Positions 35,798 through 45,521 are shown, numbered from the stretch's first letter. The stretch is DNA of 64,000 bases from Acidisoma cellulosilyticum (GCF_020621385.1 NZ_JAESVA010000004.1:248001-312000), one strand, 5' to 3'. Notes: generated by a model from the sequence alone, not told the origin. Numbers and translations are program-made.

Positions 35798-37759
35798 TCA
35801 CCAGAAGGCGGCTGAGCGCTTCTTCATCATCTCCCGATGTTGCGCCGTCGATTTCGGCAGCACTTCGCCGGTCTGCCAATCGAGCAGCACGGCATAGTGG
35901 CGCACCACGTCCATGACATCGATTTCGCCGGCGCGGAAGCGTGCCGCGACCTGCTCGGGATCGGCGTCCAAGCGGGACGGGCGCTCCGCGCGGATCAAAG
36001 CGCGCTCAGCCTCGGTTGCTGCTTCATCCACCTCATACTCGGCCAGTTCTTCGTCGATGATGCGGATCACGACACCGTAGTCCTTGGCGGCGCGGGCGAC
36101 GGAGACATAACCGTCCGCCACATCCTCGCGCACCAGAAGCGGGTCGCGTAGCAAGGGATCACCGAAGCCGCCGCCGCCCGCCGTCGGGCGGCTGAACAGG
36201 TCCCCCGAATTGATTTTGACATCGGAGAAGACGGCGCCGAGCCATTCCGGCTCCTGATCGGCACGGGTCAGCGTCAAACCGTGCGGGATCGACGGCAATC
36301 CGCCCGCTATGCCCCAAACGACTGCACGCTCGCGGTCGCAGATATAGGAGATGACGGTGCCTTCGGCCTCTCGCAACAGCGCGCTTTTCCGCACCCCCGC
36401 GCCGCCGCGCCATTGTCCTGGGCCGGGGCTATCCGTCAGAATCTCGAACTCGGTCGTCAGCATCGGACTGGTCCGTTCCTGGCCCTCGACAGGTTGAGAC
36501 ATCATGCCACAACCGAAGGAGGATGTGGTGACGTTGCAACCGTCCTTGCCGTTGCGGCCGCCCCAGCCGCCCGGCAGCCAGTCGTAAAACATGAAAATGG
36601 GTTTTTCAGGTGTGCGGGTATCCCGCCCGCCCGTCAGCAGATATTCATTATTGAACACGCCGGCGATGGCCCGTTCCGGCATGATGGTCGACCAGATTTC
36701 ATAGATCGCGCCCATGATCTTTTCAAACGGCACGAGAAATCCGGTGACGGCCACCGGCCAACGGGCATTGACCACCGTATCTTCCGGCGCGATGACTTCA
36801 ATGGGTCGATAGAAGCCCGAATTGAGCGGCAGATCGGGGAAAAATGTCTTCATGCCGGCGACGACGGCTGAGAAGGTCGCGCCGAAGGCCGAATTATACA
36901 AGGTGCCGATGCAGGGATGGCTTCCCGTCAGATCGTAGATGACACGATCACCGGCGATGGTCAGCTTGACCTTGATGGGGATCATGCCTTCGCCCGTCGA
37001 GGGGTCCTGATCGATGAAATCCTGCGTCTCCCATGTGCCATCGGGAAGTGCGGACAGGCGCTGGCGCAGCACGCGTTCCACGAATGATTGCACATCCGCA
37101 AAGCCGGCCTGGACGGTCTCGCGCCCGTATTTGTCGACGAGGCGGAGAATTTCCCTCTCGCAAGCCCGCGTCGCTTCGGCCTGGGACTGCATGTCACCGA
37201 TGATCGAGGCTGGGTCGCGTGTATTGCTGGCGATCATATGCGCAACGTCACGGCGGAAGACACCCTTATCCCAAAGCCGGACGGGCGTGATGCGCAGACC
37301 CTCGCGGAACATATCCGTCGCCCGGACATCGAAGGAGCCAGGCACGCTGCCGCCGACATCGGACCAATGCCCGTTGGATTGTGCGAATGCGATGGGCTTG
37401 CCATCCGCGAAGATCGGCCGGATGAGGCGCACATCAGGGAAATGCGTGCCACCGGCGTAAGGATCATTGATGGCGAAGACGTCGCCGGGATGGATGTCGT
37501 CGCCGAAGAAACGGATGACGTCCTTGCAGGTCCAATGCAAGGTTCCGACATGCACGGCGATATCGCCATTGCCCTGCGCGATCGAATCGCCGTTCGCATC
37601 GTTCAAAGCATTGGAGAAGTCGCGGTTATAGATGACGAAGGAATAGCAGGTGCGGATCATCTGCTCCGCCATCTGATCGACTGCCGTGATGAAGGAGTTC
37701 TTCAACACTTCGAAGGTGACGGGGTCCAGCGTCGGGCCGCTTTGCATCTCGGTCATCAA
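35798..37759 (-). CDS. Hydantoinase/oxoprolinase family subunit B (HyuB-like)
   Basis: The 653-residue protein matches the HyuB/acetophenone carboxylase delta-like family: DPVTFEVLKNSFITAVDQMA, DIHPGDVFAINDPYAGGTHF, GHWSDVGGSVPGSF and a C-terminal RPTAGGGGFGDPLLRDP. With HyuA it forms an ATP-dependent enzyme that opens hydantoins, 5-oxoproline or lactams, or carboxylates ketones. It is longer than the copy at 48475 because of a C-terminal extension (about 570-653) resembling the extra segment of some acetone-carboxylase-type subunits. Translationally coupled to hyuA. Confidence 0.9.
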   Translation of the reverse strand: MMTEMQSGPTLDPVTFEVLKNSFITAVDQMAEQMIRTCYSFVIYNRDFSNALNDANGDSIAQGNGDIAVHVGTLHWTCKDVIRFFGDDIHPGDVFAINDPYAGGTHFPDVRLIRPIFADGKPIAFAQSNGHWSDVGGSVPGSFDVRATDMFREGLRITPVRLWDKGVFRRDVAHMIASNTRDPASIIGDMQSQAEATRACEREILRLVDKYGRETVQAGFADVQSFVERVLRQRLSALPDGTWETQDFIDQDPSTGEGMIPIKVKLTIAGDRVIYDLTGSHPCIGTLYNSAFGATFSAVVAGMKTFFPDLPLNSGFYRPIEVIAPEDTVVNARWPVAVTGFLVPFEKIMGAIYEIWSTIMPERAIAGVFNNEYLLTGGRDTRTPEKPIFMFYDWLPGGWGGRNGKDGCNVTTSSFGCGMMSQPVEGQERTSPMLTTEFEILTDSPGPGQWRGGAGVRKSALLREAEGTVISYICDRERAVVWGIAGGLPSIPHGLTLTRADQEPEWLGAVFSDVKINSGDLFSRPTAGGGGFGDPLLRDPLLVREDVADGYVSVARAAKDYGVVIRIIDEELAEYEVDEAATEAERALIRAERPSRLDADPEQVAARFRAGEIDVMDVVRHYAVLLDWQTGEVLPKSTAQHREMMKKRSAAFW

Positions 37760-39789
37760 ACCTGCCCCCCAAGGCGCATGATGATATTGCTCCAGCGATC
37801 GACCGTCATGGTCGCGCCCGGCGGTACCACTGTCGTCGAATCAAGCTGATCGATAATGGCCGGGCCGAGCAGTTCGGCCCCGGCCGGAAGGTCAGGCCGC
37901 CAATAGACCGGCGTGTCATAAGGCTTGTCGCCGCCGAAATAAACCGGCCGCCGACTGACCGGCTGCGGTATGCTGCCGTCAGGCTCGGAACTTTTCAGCT
38001 CCACCTTGGGCACGATGCCGATGGCTTTCAGATTGAGGCGGAATAGCGTCACTGGCGCATCATTGCGCCGGAAATTGTACTCGCGCTCATGCTGTTCGTG
38101 GAAGGACTGTACCAGATCCGCGATGCTGGCGATCTCGGCGCCGACCGAGACGGCGAGAGACCGCCACTGGCCTTGATACATCATGTCCACGCTGCGCTGC
38201 ATGAGCATATCGGTCGCTGCCACGCCTTCGTGAAGCAGTCGCTCGGCGGCGGTCTGTTCCAAGGCGATGAAGCGCGCCTGCAAGGCAGCCGGGTCCGCGT
38301 CCGCCGCCGGCACCATGTAACTTTCGGCGAGGTCATGCTGCAGGTCGACGAGCAGGCAGCCGAGGGCCGAGGTTATGCCGGGATTGGGTGGCACGATCAC
38401 CACGGGGATCGAGAGTTCCTGTGCCAGGGCCGCGCCATGCAGGGCACCGGCGCCGCCGAAGGCGACCAGCGCGAAATCTCGCGGATCATAGCCGCGGCTG
38501 ATGGAAATGAGCCGGACGGCATCGGCCATATTGGCATTGGCGACGTGAATGATCGCGTCAGCGGCTTCCGGGACGGAAACGCCAAGCTTATCGGCGACGC
38601 CGTCTCGGACCGCCTTTTCGGCGAGAGCGACGTCAAGCTTCACGCTGCCGCCGGCGAGACCGGCGCCCAGACGCCCCAGAACGATATTGGCGTCGGTATT
38701 GGTCGGCACCGTATTGCCGCCGCCGTAACAGGCGGGGCCAGGCCGCGCACCGGCCGATTGCGGCCCGTTCTTGAGCGCGCCATCTTCGATACGGGCAAGG
38801 GACCCGCCGCCGGCACCGATCGTCAGCACCTCGATGCTGGGGAAACGGATCGGATAGCCGAATTCGATACCCCAATCCTTGGTGACGCGTGACTGGCCTT
38901 CGTAGGCCAAGGAGACATCACAACTTGTCCCGCCCATATCGAGGCCGATGGAATTCGGGAAGCCGCAAAGCCCCGCGATGTGACGGCTGGCGATCGCCCC
39001 TGCGGCGATACCGGATCCGGCCAACCGGCCCGCGTAATCTTTGACGGTCGCGGGTGTCATGACGCCGCCGCCGCTGTGCAGCAGCAGCAGATCGGATGTA
39101 TAGCCGCCTTCCGCCAGTCTTTCGCTGAGGCTTTGTACATAACGGCCGACGACAGGGCTGAGAACGGCATTGACGACAGTTGTCGAGAACCGTTCATGCT
39201 CGAAGATTTCCGGCAGAACCTCGGAAGAAATGGAAACTGGTATTCCAGGCAGTTCGCGCTGCAGGATATCCCGCATCGCGCGTTCGTTCGCGCCATTGAC
39301 GAAAGCATTCATGAAGCAGACGGCAACCGCCGATACGCCTCTGCGTCCCAGGATGCGGGCCAGGTCAATGGCTTCCGCTTCGTCCAGCGGCGTCACGATG
39401 ACGCCCGCCGCGTCCACCCGTTCGGTGACAGGCAAGCGATCGCGGCGCGGCACATAGGGACGCGCGACATCCTTATAGGCGTCCCAGAGATCTTCCTTAT
39501 TGGCACGACGAATTTCGATGACATCGCGGAAGCCGCGCGTACAGACCATAGCGATGCGCGGCAGGCGACGCGTGATGAGCGCATTCGTCGCGACCGTCGT
39601 ACCATGCGACAGCAAAGTCACGTCCGGCAGCGCGACATCCGCGCGGGCGAGACCGGTCATGAACCCGTCGATCGGATCAGGCGTCGATGGTGTTTTTGCG
39701 ACCCGTAGAACGCCGGTGCTTTCGTCCAGAACGCAAACATCCGTGAAGGTTCCACCGATATCTATCGCGACGCGTAGACTTCCCATCAC
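37756..39789 (-). CDS. Hydantoinase/oxoprolinase family subunit A (HyuA-like)
   Basis: The 677-residue ASKHA-fold ATPase subunit begins VAIDIGGTFTDVCVLDESTG and has LLSHGTTVATNALITRR, GLDMGGTSCDVSLAYEGQ, TIGAGGGSLARIEDGALKNG and GPQSAGARPGPACYGGGNTV, all family hallmarks. It phosphorylates the amide oxygen of the substrate for ring opening or carboxylation. The frame starts at GTG 39789 with ATG three bases later. It is divergent from the GntR gene at 40003; the 213-bp gap holds two copies of GATGCATCAT. Confidence 0.92.
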   Translation of the reverse strand: MMGSLRVAIDIGGTFTDVCVLDESTGVLRVAKTPSTPDPIDGFMTGLARADVALPDVTLLSHGTTVATNALITRRLPRIAMVCTRGFRDVIEIRRANKEDLWDAYKDVARPYVPRRDRLPVTERVDAAGVIVTPLDEAEAIDLARILGRRGVSAVAVCFMNAFVNGANERAMRDILQRELPGIPVSISSEVLPEIFEHERFSTTVVNAVLSPVVGRYVQSLSERLAEGGYTSDLLLLHSGGGVMTPATVKDYAGRLAGSGIAAGAIASRHIAGLCGFPNSIGLDMGGTSCDVSLAYEGQSRVTKDWGIEFGYPIRFPSIEVLTIGAGGGSLARIEDGALKNGPQSAGARPGPACYGGGNTVPTNTDANIVLGRLGAGLAGGSVKLDVALAEKAVRDGVADKLGVSVPEAADAIIHVANANMADAVRLISISRGYDPRDFALVAFGGAGALHGAALAQELSIPVVIVPPNPGITSALGCLLVDLQHDLAESYMVPAADADPAALQARFIALEQTAAERLLHEGVAATDMLMQRSVDMMYQGQWRSLAVSVGAEIASIADLVQSFHEQHEREYNFRRNDAPVTLFRLNLKAIGIVPKVELKSSEPDGSIPQPVSRRPVYFGGDKPYDTPVYWRPDLPAGAELLGPAIIDQLDSTTVVPPGATMTVDRWSNIIMRLGGQV

Positions 39790-39811
39790 GGCAATTCCAT
39801 TCCCATAATAG

Positions 39812-39821
39812 GATGCATCAT
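39812..39821. promoter_or_regulatory. GATGCATCAT site 1 (operator candidate)
   Basis: GATGCATCAT contains the palindrome GATGCATC and recurs exactly 120 bp away at 39932-39941. The two sites bracket the divergent hyuA/GntR promoter region. The GntR protein encoded at 40003 is the likely binder. Apart from these sites I see no clear promoter elements in 39790-40002. Confidence 0.5.
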
Positions 39822-39931
39822 GGGCAATTGCCTCGCATCAGGTCAAGTCCGGAGTGTGGAAGACTTGAGTCGAATAGTCTTGGCGTACTTGCGGGCAAGT
39901 GAATGGGGTCATGCATATATTTTGCGCACTA

Positions 39932-39941
39932 GATGCATCAT
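39932..39941. promoter_or_regulatory. GATGCATCAT site 2 (operator candidate)
   Basis: Second exact copy of the 10-mer, 62 bp upstream of the GntR start codon, with flanking CTA-GATGCATCAT-CAG versus TAG-GATGCATCAT-GGG at site 1. Confidence 0.5.
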
Positions 39942-40002
39942 CAGAACCGCGAGAGAGCCGCTTGTCGTGCTTGTGCGGTCCTTCTCGTCGGCGTAATAAA
40001 AT

Positions 40003-40722
40003 ATGGCTATGAGCGACGAGACATTCAGCGAAAGCCTTGGGGAAGACATCTATCGGCAGCTATCCGATAGATTGGTGCAAGGTGTGCTGCGGCCCGGTGA
40101 GCGCCTCAAAATTCGTGATATCGCGATTGAAATGGGTACCAGCGTGACGCCGGTGCGCGACGCTTTGCTGCGTCTTGTCCAGGATCGCGCGCTTTATTTG
40201 CGCAGCCCGCGGGACATCCGCGTGCGAACCGTCGGCATGGATGAATATTTGGAGGTTCGCGAAATCCGCGTCGAGCTTGAAGGTCGCGCGGCGGCGGCCG
40301 CGGCGGAGCGCGCGACGGAGGCGGATCTGAAACGGCTGGACAAGCTGGTGCGCGAGAATGCGCGCGCGCTTCGTGCAGGGAATAAACGGCTGACGACCGA
40401 GCTTAATCAGCGGTTTCATTTCGAAATTGTGCGCATCGCGCAGATGCCCGTCCATGCTGAGATTCTCAGGCGGCTTTGGCTCAGCCTGGGGCCATGGATT
40501 TCCGAAAACTATGCGATGGCCTCGCCTTTGATGATCGATTTTCATTATGCCGCCGTGGAGGCGATCCGTCGTCGCGAGCCTGCGGCGGCTCGCCAGGCCT
40601 TGCGTGACGATATTGTGATCGGCGGCGGCGCGATCATGAAGAATTATCTGGGCCAGACGGAAGGCGCCGCGGGCTTTCCTGATCCTGGCATGTCCATTGC
40701 ATTATCCACCACGACCAAGTGA
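40003..40722 (+). CDS. GntR-family regulator (FCD domain)
   Basis: The 239-residue protein has a GntR winged helix (EDIYRQLSDRLVQGVLRPGE ... EMGTSVTPVRDALLRLVQDR) and a helical FCD effector domain (YLEVREIRVELEGRAAAAAA). ATG 40003 or 40009 may be used. It is divergent from one hyuAB pair and precedes the branched-chain-type importer and the second hyuAB pair, so it is well placed to control both sides in response to the imported cyclic amide or its product. Confidence 0.9.
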   Translation: MAMSDETFSESLGEDIYRQLSDRLVQGVLRPGERLKIRDIAIEMGTSVTPVRDALLRLVQDRALYLRSPRDIRVRTVGMDEYLEVREIRVELEGRAAAAAAERATEADLKRLDKLVRENARALRAGNKRLTTELNQRFHFEIVRIAQMPVHAEILRRLWLSLGPWISENYAMASPLMIDFHYAAVEAIRRREPAAARQALRDDIVIGGGAIMKNYLGQTEGAAGFPDPGMSIALSTTTK

Positions 40723-40738
40723 GCCGGTGTCACCGGCT
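40722..40738 (+). promoter_or_regulatory. Hairpin between GntR and the ABC binding-protein gene
   Basis: AGCCGG-tgtca-CCGGCT follows the GntR stop codon directly and has no T run. It may partially terminate or protect the mRNA of the highly expressed binding-protein gene, a common arrangement. Role inferred from position. Confidence 0.4.
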
Positions 40739-40767
40739 TCCCCGTGTTAAATAACAGGAGGATTGGC

Positions 40768-41988
40768 GTGAGGATTCGAACTAAAATCATCGGTGCGCTC
40801 GCGGGTGTTGCGTCAGCCGGAGTGCTGGCCGCAGCGGCGATGCCGGCGCAGGCTGCCGATAACGATATTGTGGTCGGTTTTGCGGTCGCGCTATCCGGCG
40901 GCATGAACGCCTATGACGGCGAAGCCACCAAGATGGCGCAGCTTTGGATTGATCAGACCAATGCCAAGGGCGGCCTGCTTGGCCGGCAGATTAAGGCGGT
41001 GTATGCGGATACCAAAAGCGATCGTGTTGAAGGTGCCCGCGCGGGCCTGAAGGTCCTGCAGGAGGGCGCGCAACTGGTCTTTGCGACGGCCGATTATGAT
41101 TATGGTGCGCCGGCGGCTTTGCAGGCGCAGAAGGCCGGTAAGATTTCCGTGTTTCTGGGCGCTTCAGATCCCAAGGCGGGTGTGATCGGCGTCGGCCCCT
41201 ATTCGTTCAGCGCCGAAAAGGCCGCCCAGCTTGAAGGGGCGACCATGGCCGAATGGGGCTATGAGAAGATGGGCTATCACAACGCCTATGTTCTGGACGA
41301 CACGGCGATCGAATACGACAAATCGACCTGCGCCGGGTTCAATTGGGCCTTCCCGAAGGAAGGCGGCACGATTGTTGATAGCGATACCTTCAAGAATGAC
41401 GATCCCTCGATCAGCTCGCAGGTGACGCGCATCGCCAATGCCGTGCGCGATCATAAGGTCGATGTGCTGATGCTTTGCACTTATCAGCCGGGCGGTTCCA
41501 GCGCTGTCCGCCAGCTTCGCGACGGCGGCATCACCATTCCGATCCTGAACGGCTCGTCCATGGACGGCACCTATTGGATCAGTGCGGTTCCGGGGCTTAA
41601 GGATTTCTACGTGCCCGTGCAGGCCGTCGTCTCCGGCGACCCGATGACGTCGGTTCAGGCTTTGACGAACGAATATGCGGCGAAATACGGCAAGCCGCCG
41701 ACCACGCAATATGCCTATCCGATCTATGCCTGGCTGCAACTCTGGGCAAAGGCGGTGACGGCGGCGGGCACGACGGATGCGAAGCCGGTTGTTGCCATCA
41801 TGCAAAAATATACCAATGAGCCGACGGCACTCGGGCCGCGCAGCTTCACGCCGAAAATGCATATCCAGACGAATATTCCGCTGACCATTGTCGATATCGC
41901 CGATGGCAAGCAGACGCCGGTTATGCAGTGGCGCATCAAGGAGCCGATCCCGGTCGCCGTTCTTTATCGCTTGAAGAAAGCCTCCTGA
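40768..41988 (+). CDS. Branched-chain-type ABC transporter substrate-binding protein (LivK-like)
   Basis: A 406-residue type-1 periplasmic binding protein with a Sec leader (IIGALAGVASAGVLAAAAMPAQAA, cleavage after AQA). The mature protein starts DNDIVVGFAVALSGGMNAYD and continues MAQLWIDQTNAKGGLLGRQI, both typical of the LivK/AmiC/UrtA group. GTG 40768 is preferred because AGGAGG lies 6 bases upstream. The ligand is unknown; linkage to hyuAB, pxp and cyclase genes argues for an amide, hydantoin or urea-like compound rather than leucine. Confidence 0.93.
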   Translation: MRIRTKIIGALAGVASAGVLAAAAMPAQAADNDIVVGFAVALSGGMNAYDGEATKMAQLWIDQTNAKGGLLGRQIKAVYADTKSDRVEGARAGLKVLQEGAQLVFATADYDYGAPAALQAQKAGKISVFLGASDPKAGVIGVGPYSFSAEKAAQLEGATMAEWGYEKMGYHNAYVLDDTAIEYDKSTCAGFNWAFPKEGGTIVDSDTFKNDDPSISSQVTRIANAVRDHKVDVLMLCTYQPGGSSAVRQLRDGGITIPILNGSSMDGTYWISAVPGLKDFYVPVQAVVSGDPMTSVQALTNEYAAKYGKPPTTQYAYPIYAWLQLWAKAVTAAGTTDAKPVVAIMQKYTNEPTALGPRSFTPKMHIQTNIPLTIVDIADGKQTPVMQWRIKEPIPVAVLYRLKKAS

Positions 41989-42002
41989 CGCGAGGATCGT
42001 CG

Positions 42003-42779
42003 ATGCAGACGGAGGAAAGCCTTCTGACCGACCGACCGGGGCTGCTTGCGCAGCCCCAGGCGGCGGAGCTGACGGCAGAGAATGTGGTTGTTCAATTCGG
42101 CGGGCTGGCGGCGATTTCCAAGGTCAGCCTGACCGTCCGGCGTGGTGACATCTTCGGGCTGATCGGCCCGAATGGTGCAGGCAAGACGACCCTGGTCAAT
42201 TGCCTCACCGGTTTCCAGGCTCCGACATCGGGGCGTGTTCTATTGGGCGGCGATGCGACATCCGGCTGGTCTCCGGATAAGTTTCGCAAGCAAGGGGTCG
42301 CACGCACCTTCCAAGCCGGTCGTCTGTTCAAGGAGATGACCGTATTGGAGAATGTGGAAGTGGCGGCGGTGGGGCTTGGCCTGACCCGCCGTGCCGCTCA
42401 GCTGCGTGCCATGGCCCTGCTCGATTGGGTGGGCCTGGCACCGCAGGCCAATCGGATCGCCGGAACCTTGGCCTATACCGACGAGCGCAGGGTGGGCATT
42501 GCCCGCGCGCTGATCCTGAGCCCCGCCTTCATTCTTCTGGATGAGCCGGCGGCGGGCATGTCCGACGCCGAATGCGAGGATCTCATCGAATGGGTTGCGA
42601 CGATCCCTGACCGTTTCAATTGCGGGGTCCTGCTGATCGAACACAATATGCGCGTGATCATGGGTGTTTGCGACCGCATCCATGTGCTCGACGGCGGACG
42701 CAGTCTGGCCGAGGGGACGCCGGCCGAGATTCAGGAAAACCCTGCGGTCATGGCAGCCTATCTGGGGATGGAATCATGA
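42003..42779 (+). CDS. Branched-chain-type ABC transporter ATP-binding protein (LivG-like)
   Basis: The 258-residue ATPase has Walker A GPNGAGKTT, the LivG-specific stretch GVARTFQAGRLFKEMTVLEN, Walker B-like FILLDEPAAGMSDAECEDLI and the switch VLLIEHNMRVIMG. The ABC signature is unusually altered: the family's LSGGQQR region reads LAYTDERRVGIARALI here, as is common for LivG proteins (LPYGxQR). ATG 42003 follows GAGGATC. It overlaps the livF-like gene by 4 bases. Confidence 0.92.
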   Translation: MQTEESLLTDRPGLLAQPQAAELTAENVVVQFGGLAAISKVSLTVRRGDIFGLIGPNGAGKTTLVNCLTGFQAPTSGRVLLGGDATSGWSPDKFRKQGVARTFQAGRLFKEMTVLENVEVAAVGLGLTRRAAQLRAMALLDWVGLAPQANRIAGTLAYTDERRVGIARALILSPAFILLDEPAAGMSDAECEDLIEWVATIPDRFNCGVLLIEHNMRVIMGVCDRIHVLDGGRSLAEGTPAEIQENPAVMAAYLGMES

Positions 42780-43537
42780 GCGCGATGCTCGAACTCTCCG
42801 ATGTCGAGGTGCGCTACGGGCGGCTGGTCGCGCTGCGCGGTCTGTCGCTGGAAGTCCATAAAGGCGAGGTCGTTTGCCTGATCGGCCCCAACGGTGCCGG
42901 CAAATCCACCGCCATGGCGGCTATCGCCGGCGGTGTGCCGCGCGTTGCAGGGTCAATCCGGCTCAACGGGCAGGAGCTGCCGGCCCGCAAGCCGGAGCAG
43001 ATCGCGCGCCTTGGCCTCTCCCTGGTGCCGGAAGGACGGCATGTCTTCGGCACCTTGACCGTCGAGGAGAATTTGCGCGTCGGTGGCTTTCTGCGCGGCA
43101 ATGCCCGCGAGAGTGCCGCAGCGCTTGAGCGTGTCGCCGGTTATTTCCCCCGTTTGAAGGAACGCTGGACCTCGCCCGCCGGCCGTCTGTCGGGTGGCGA
43201 ACAGCAGATGCTGTCGATCGGTCGTGCTTTGATGACCAATCCGCGCCTGGTGATGGTCGATGAGCCCTCGCTCGGTCTGGCCCCGCTCATCGTCGACGCG
43301 GTCTATGAAATTCTGCTGGAATTGCGCGAGCGCGAAGGGCTCACCCTGCTCATCAACGAGCAAAGCTCCCATCGCATTCTGCGCTTCGCCGATCGCATCT
43401 ATGTCATCCGCAATGGCACGATCCAGCTGCACGGCACGGCTGAGGCGCTGCGTGACGGCGAGGCGATCAAGGCGGCCTATTTCGGCTTCAAGGGAACGGG
43501 AGCCAACGCGAACGTCGTGGAGGGGGCAAAGGCATGA
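42776..43537 (+). CDS. Branched-chain-type ABC transporter ATP-binding protein (LivF-like)
   Basis: The 253-residue ATPase starts MSAMLELSDVEVRYGRLVAL and has GPNGAGKST, the LivF-type VPEGRHVFGTLTVEENLRVG, signature LSGGEQQMLSIGRALM and Walker B LVMVDEPSLGLAPLIVD. It pairs with LivG to drive the importer. The start at 42776 overlaps the preceding stop (ATGA) and the stop overlaps the LivH start. Confidence 0.94.
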   Translation: MSAMLELSDVEVRYGRLVALRGLSLEVHKGEVVCLIGPNGAGKSTAMAAIAGGVPRVAGSIRLNGQELPARKPEQIARLGLSLVPEGRHVFGTLTVEENLRVGGFLRGNARESAAALERVAGYFPRLKERWTSPAGRLSGGEQQMLSIGRALMTNPRLVMVDEPSLGLAPLIVDAVYEILLELREREGLTLLINEQSSHRILRFADRIYVIRNGTIQLHGTAEALRDGEAIKAAYFGFKGTGANANVVEGAKA

Positions 43538-44448
43538 TCAATTTTCTACAGAATTTGATTGATGCGCTGAGCCTGGGCAGTCTTTACGCCTTGGTCGCCC
43601 TCGGCATCGGCCTGCTGTTCGGCATTCTGCGCCTGGTGAATTTCGCCCACGGCGATTTCATCACGATCGGGGCCTATTCGCTGATTCTGCCCTCCGCCAG
43701 TGTCACCGCGACGATGGTGATCGGGTCCTGGCACTGGGAAGCGCTTATTCCCATGGTATGCGTCATCGTCATCATCGTTGCCATGGCGACCGATATATTG
43801 GTGTTCCGTCCGCTGCGGCGCAGTTCGGCGCCAACGCTGATGATCGCGTCCTTCGCCGTCAGCTATATGATCCAGAACGGCGTGCTGATGATCTATGGTG
43901 CGCGCCCCAAGGCCGTGAACCTATGGTCGGCTTTGACGACGCAGATCAATTTCTACGGCTTGCGTGAGCCGGTTCTGCAATTGGTGACGATCGCGACGAC
44001 GATCGTGCTGATGGTCGGCCTGTCGCTGTTTCTGAAGCGCTCGCGGTGGGGCATTCAGATGCGCGCCGCCGCCGAGGATTTCCGCATGGCGCAATATCTC
44101 GGCGTGCGCGGCAATTTCGTGATCGGCCTCGCCTTCGCCGTGAGTGGCATCCTGGCCGCCGCGGTCTCGCTTCTGTTCCTGGCGCAGACGGGGGCGCTGA
44201 GCAATGTCATGGGCGTGCCCTTGGCCTTGTTCGCCTTCGTCGCGGTCGTCGTCGGCGGCATGGGCAGCCTGCCCGGCGCCGTCGTGGGCGGATTTCTCGT
44301 CGGTATCGTGACGACGATGCTGCAGGCCTATCTGCCGCCGGATCTGCGCGTCTTCCGCGATGCCTTCACCTTTACTTTCGTCATCATCGTTCTGCTGGTC
44401 CGGCCTGCGGGTCTCATTCCCTCGCGGTCCATCGTAGAGCGCGTGTAG
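43534..44448 (+). CDS. Branched-chain-type ABC transporter permease (LivH-like)
   Basis: The 304-residue polytopic protein begins FLQNLIDALSLGSLYALVAL, then GILRLVNFAHGDFITIGAYS, the LivH hallmark, and has the cytoplasmic coupling segment FRMAQYLGVRGNFVIGLAFA. It forms half of the translocation path with LivM. Overlap with the livF-like gene and a 9-base gap to livM support one transcript. Confidence 0.93.
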   Translation: MINFLQNLIDALSLGSLYALVALGIGLLFGILRLVNFAHGDFITIGAYSLILPSASVTATMVIGSWHWEALIPMVCVIVIIVAMATDILVFRPLRRSSAPTLMIASFAVSYMIQNGVLMIYGARPKAVNLWSALTTQINFYGLREPVLQLVTIATTIVLMVGLSLFLKRSRWGIQMRAAAEDFRMAQYLGVRGNFVIGLAFAVSGILAAAVSLLFLAQTGALSNVMGVPLALFAFVAVVVGGMGSLPGAVVGGFLVGIVTTMLQAYLPPDLRVFRDAFTFTFVIIVLLVRPAGLIPSRSIVERV

Positions 44449-44457
44449 AGGCAATCC

Positions 44458-45519
44458 ATGTTCATTCGCACGGCCTTGCGCGGCCTGATCACGCCGCTGC
44501 TTCTGATCCTGGGCGTTGCCGTCATCACCTTTCTGGGCGTGTTGGGCGGCGACCAGGTGCAGACCTCCCTGACCGAGATGCTGATCCGCATGGTCGTCGT
44601 CGTCGGCATGTGGATTTTCGTCGGCAATTCCGGCGTCATCTCCTTCGGTCATGTCGGTTTCATGTGCATCGGCGGTTATGCGGCGGCTTGGGCGACGGTC
44701 GACCCGAACTGGAAAAGCATCATGCTGACCGGGTTGCCGGATTTTCTGCAGAACGGCCAATATCCTTTCCCCTATGCCGTCATCGGTGGCGCGGTCCTGG
44801 CGGCGGTCGTGGCGATCGTGCTGGGTGCGGCGATCATGCGTCTCTCCGGTATCGCCGCATCGATCGCGACCTTCGCCTTTCTGATGATCGTCAACAGCGT
44901 CTATTCCAATTGGGATAGCGTCACCGGCGGCACCAGCTCGATCATCGGCATTCCGACCGTGGTCGGGCCGTGGGTTGCCTTTGCCTTCGCGGCCGGCGCC
45001 ATTCTGCTCGCCTATGCCTTCAAATCCTCCCGCTTCGGTTTGATGCTGCGCGCGACGCGCGAAGATGAAGTGGCGGCCAAGGCATCCGCCATCAATGTCT
45101 TTCGCGTTCGCCTGGCCGCTTTTGTCTTGAGTGCCGGCGTCGTGGGCGTCGGCGGGGCGCTCTGGGCCCATTTCCTGGGCGTGCTGACGGCGGATAGCTT
45201 CTATCTCAGCCTGTCCTTCATCACGCTCTCCATGCTTGTCGTGGGCGGCCTTGGCAGCCTGACCGGCGCCGTCGTCGGTGTGGTGGTGGTGACGATCGTG
45301 GTGGAAGTACTGCGTGCGCTGGAGGGTGGGATTGCTCTGGGCAAGGCGACGCTGTCGCTGCCGCCCGGCAGTCAGGAGATCGGCCTTGGCCTTGTGCTCG
45401 CGCTCATCATGATCTTCCGGCCGAGCGGGCTGACCCGCGGCCGCGAGTTTCGCCTGCCTTGGCTGCAATCGCGCGCCGGCGTGGTGGTCAGCAATACCGC
45501 CCCTGCGACGGGAGAATGA
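44458..45519 (+). CDS. Branched-chain-type ABC transporter permease (LivM-like)
   Basis: The 353-residue membrane protein has about nine hydrophobic segments, the LivM motif GVISFGHVGFMCIGGYAAAW and the coupling region LMLRATREDEVAAKASAINV-FRVRLAAF, plus GGLGSLTGAVVGVVVV near the end. It completes the five-component importer. Its stop codon overlaps a possible ATG of the aminotransferase gene. Confidence 0.93.
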   Translation: MFIRTALRGLITPLLLILGVAVITFLGVLGGDQVQTSLTEMLIRMVVVVGMWIFVGNSGVISFGHVGFMCIGGYAAAWATVDPNWKSIMLTGLPDFLQNGQYPFPYAVIGGAVLAAVVAIVLGAAIMRLSGIAASIATFAFLMIVNSVYSNWDSVTGGTSSIIGIPTVVGPWVAFAFAAGAILLAYAFKSSRFGLMLRATREDEVAAKASAINVFRVRLAAFVLSAGVVGVGGALWAHFLGVLTADSFYLSLSFITLSMLVVGGLGSLTGAVVGVVVVTIVVEVLRALEGGIALGKATLSLPPGSQEIGLGLVLALIMIFRPSGLTRGREFRLPWLQSRAGVVVSNTAPATGE

Positions 45520-45521
45520 CG

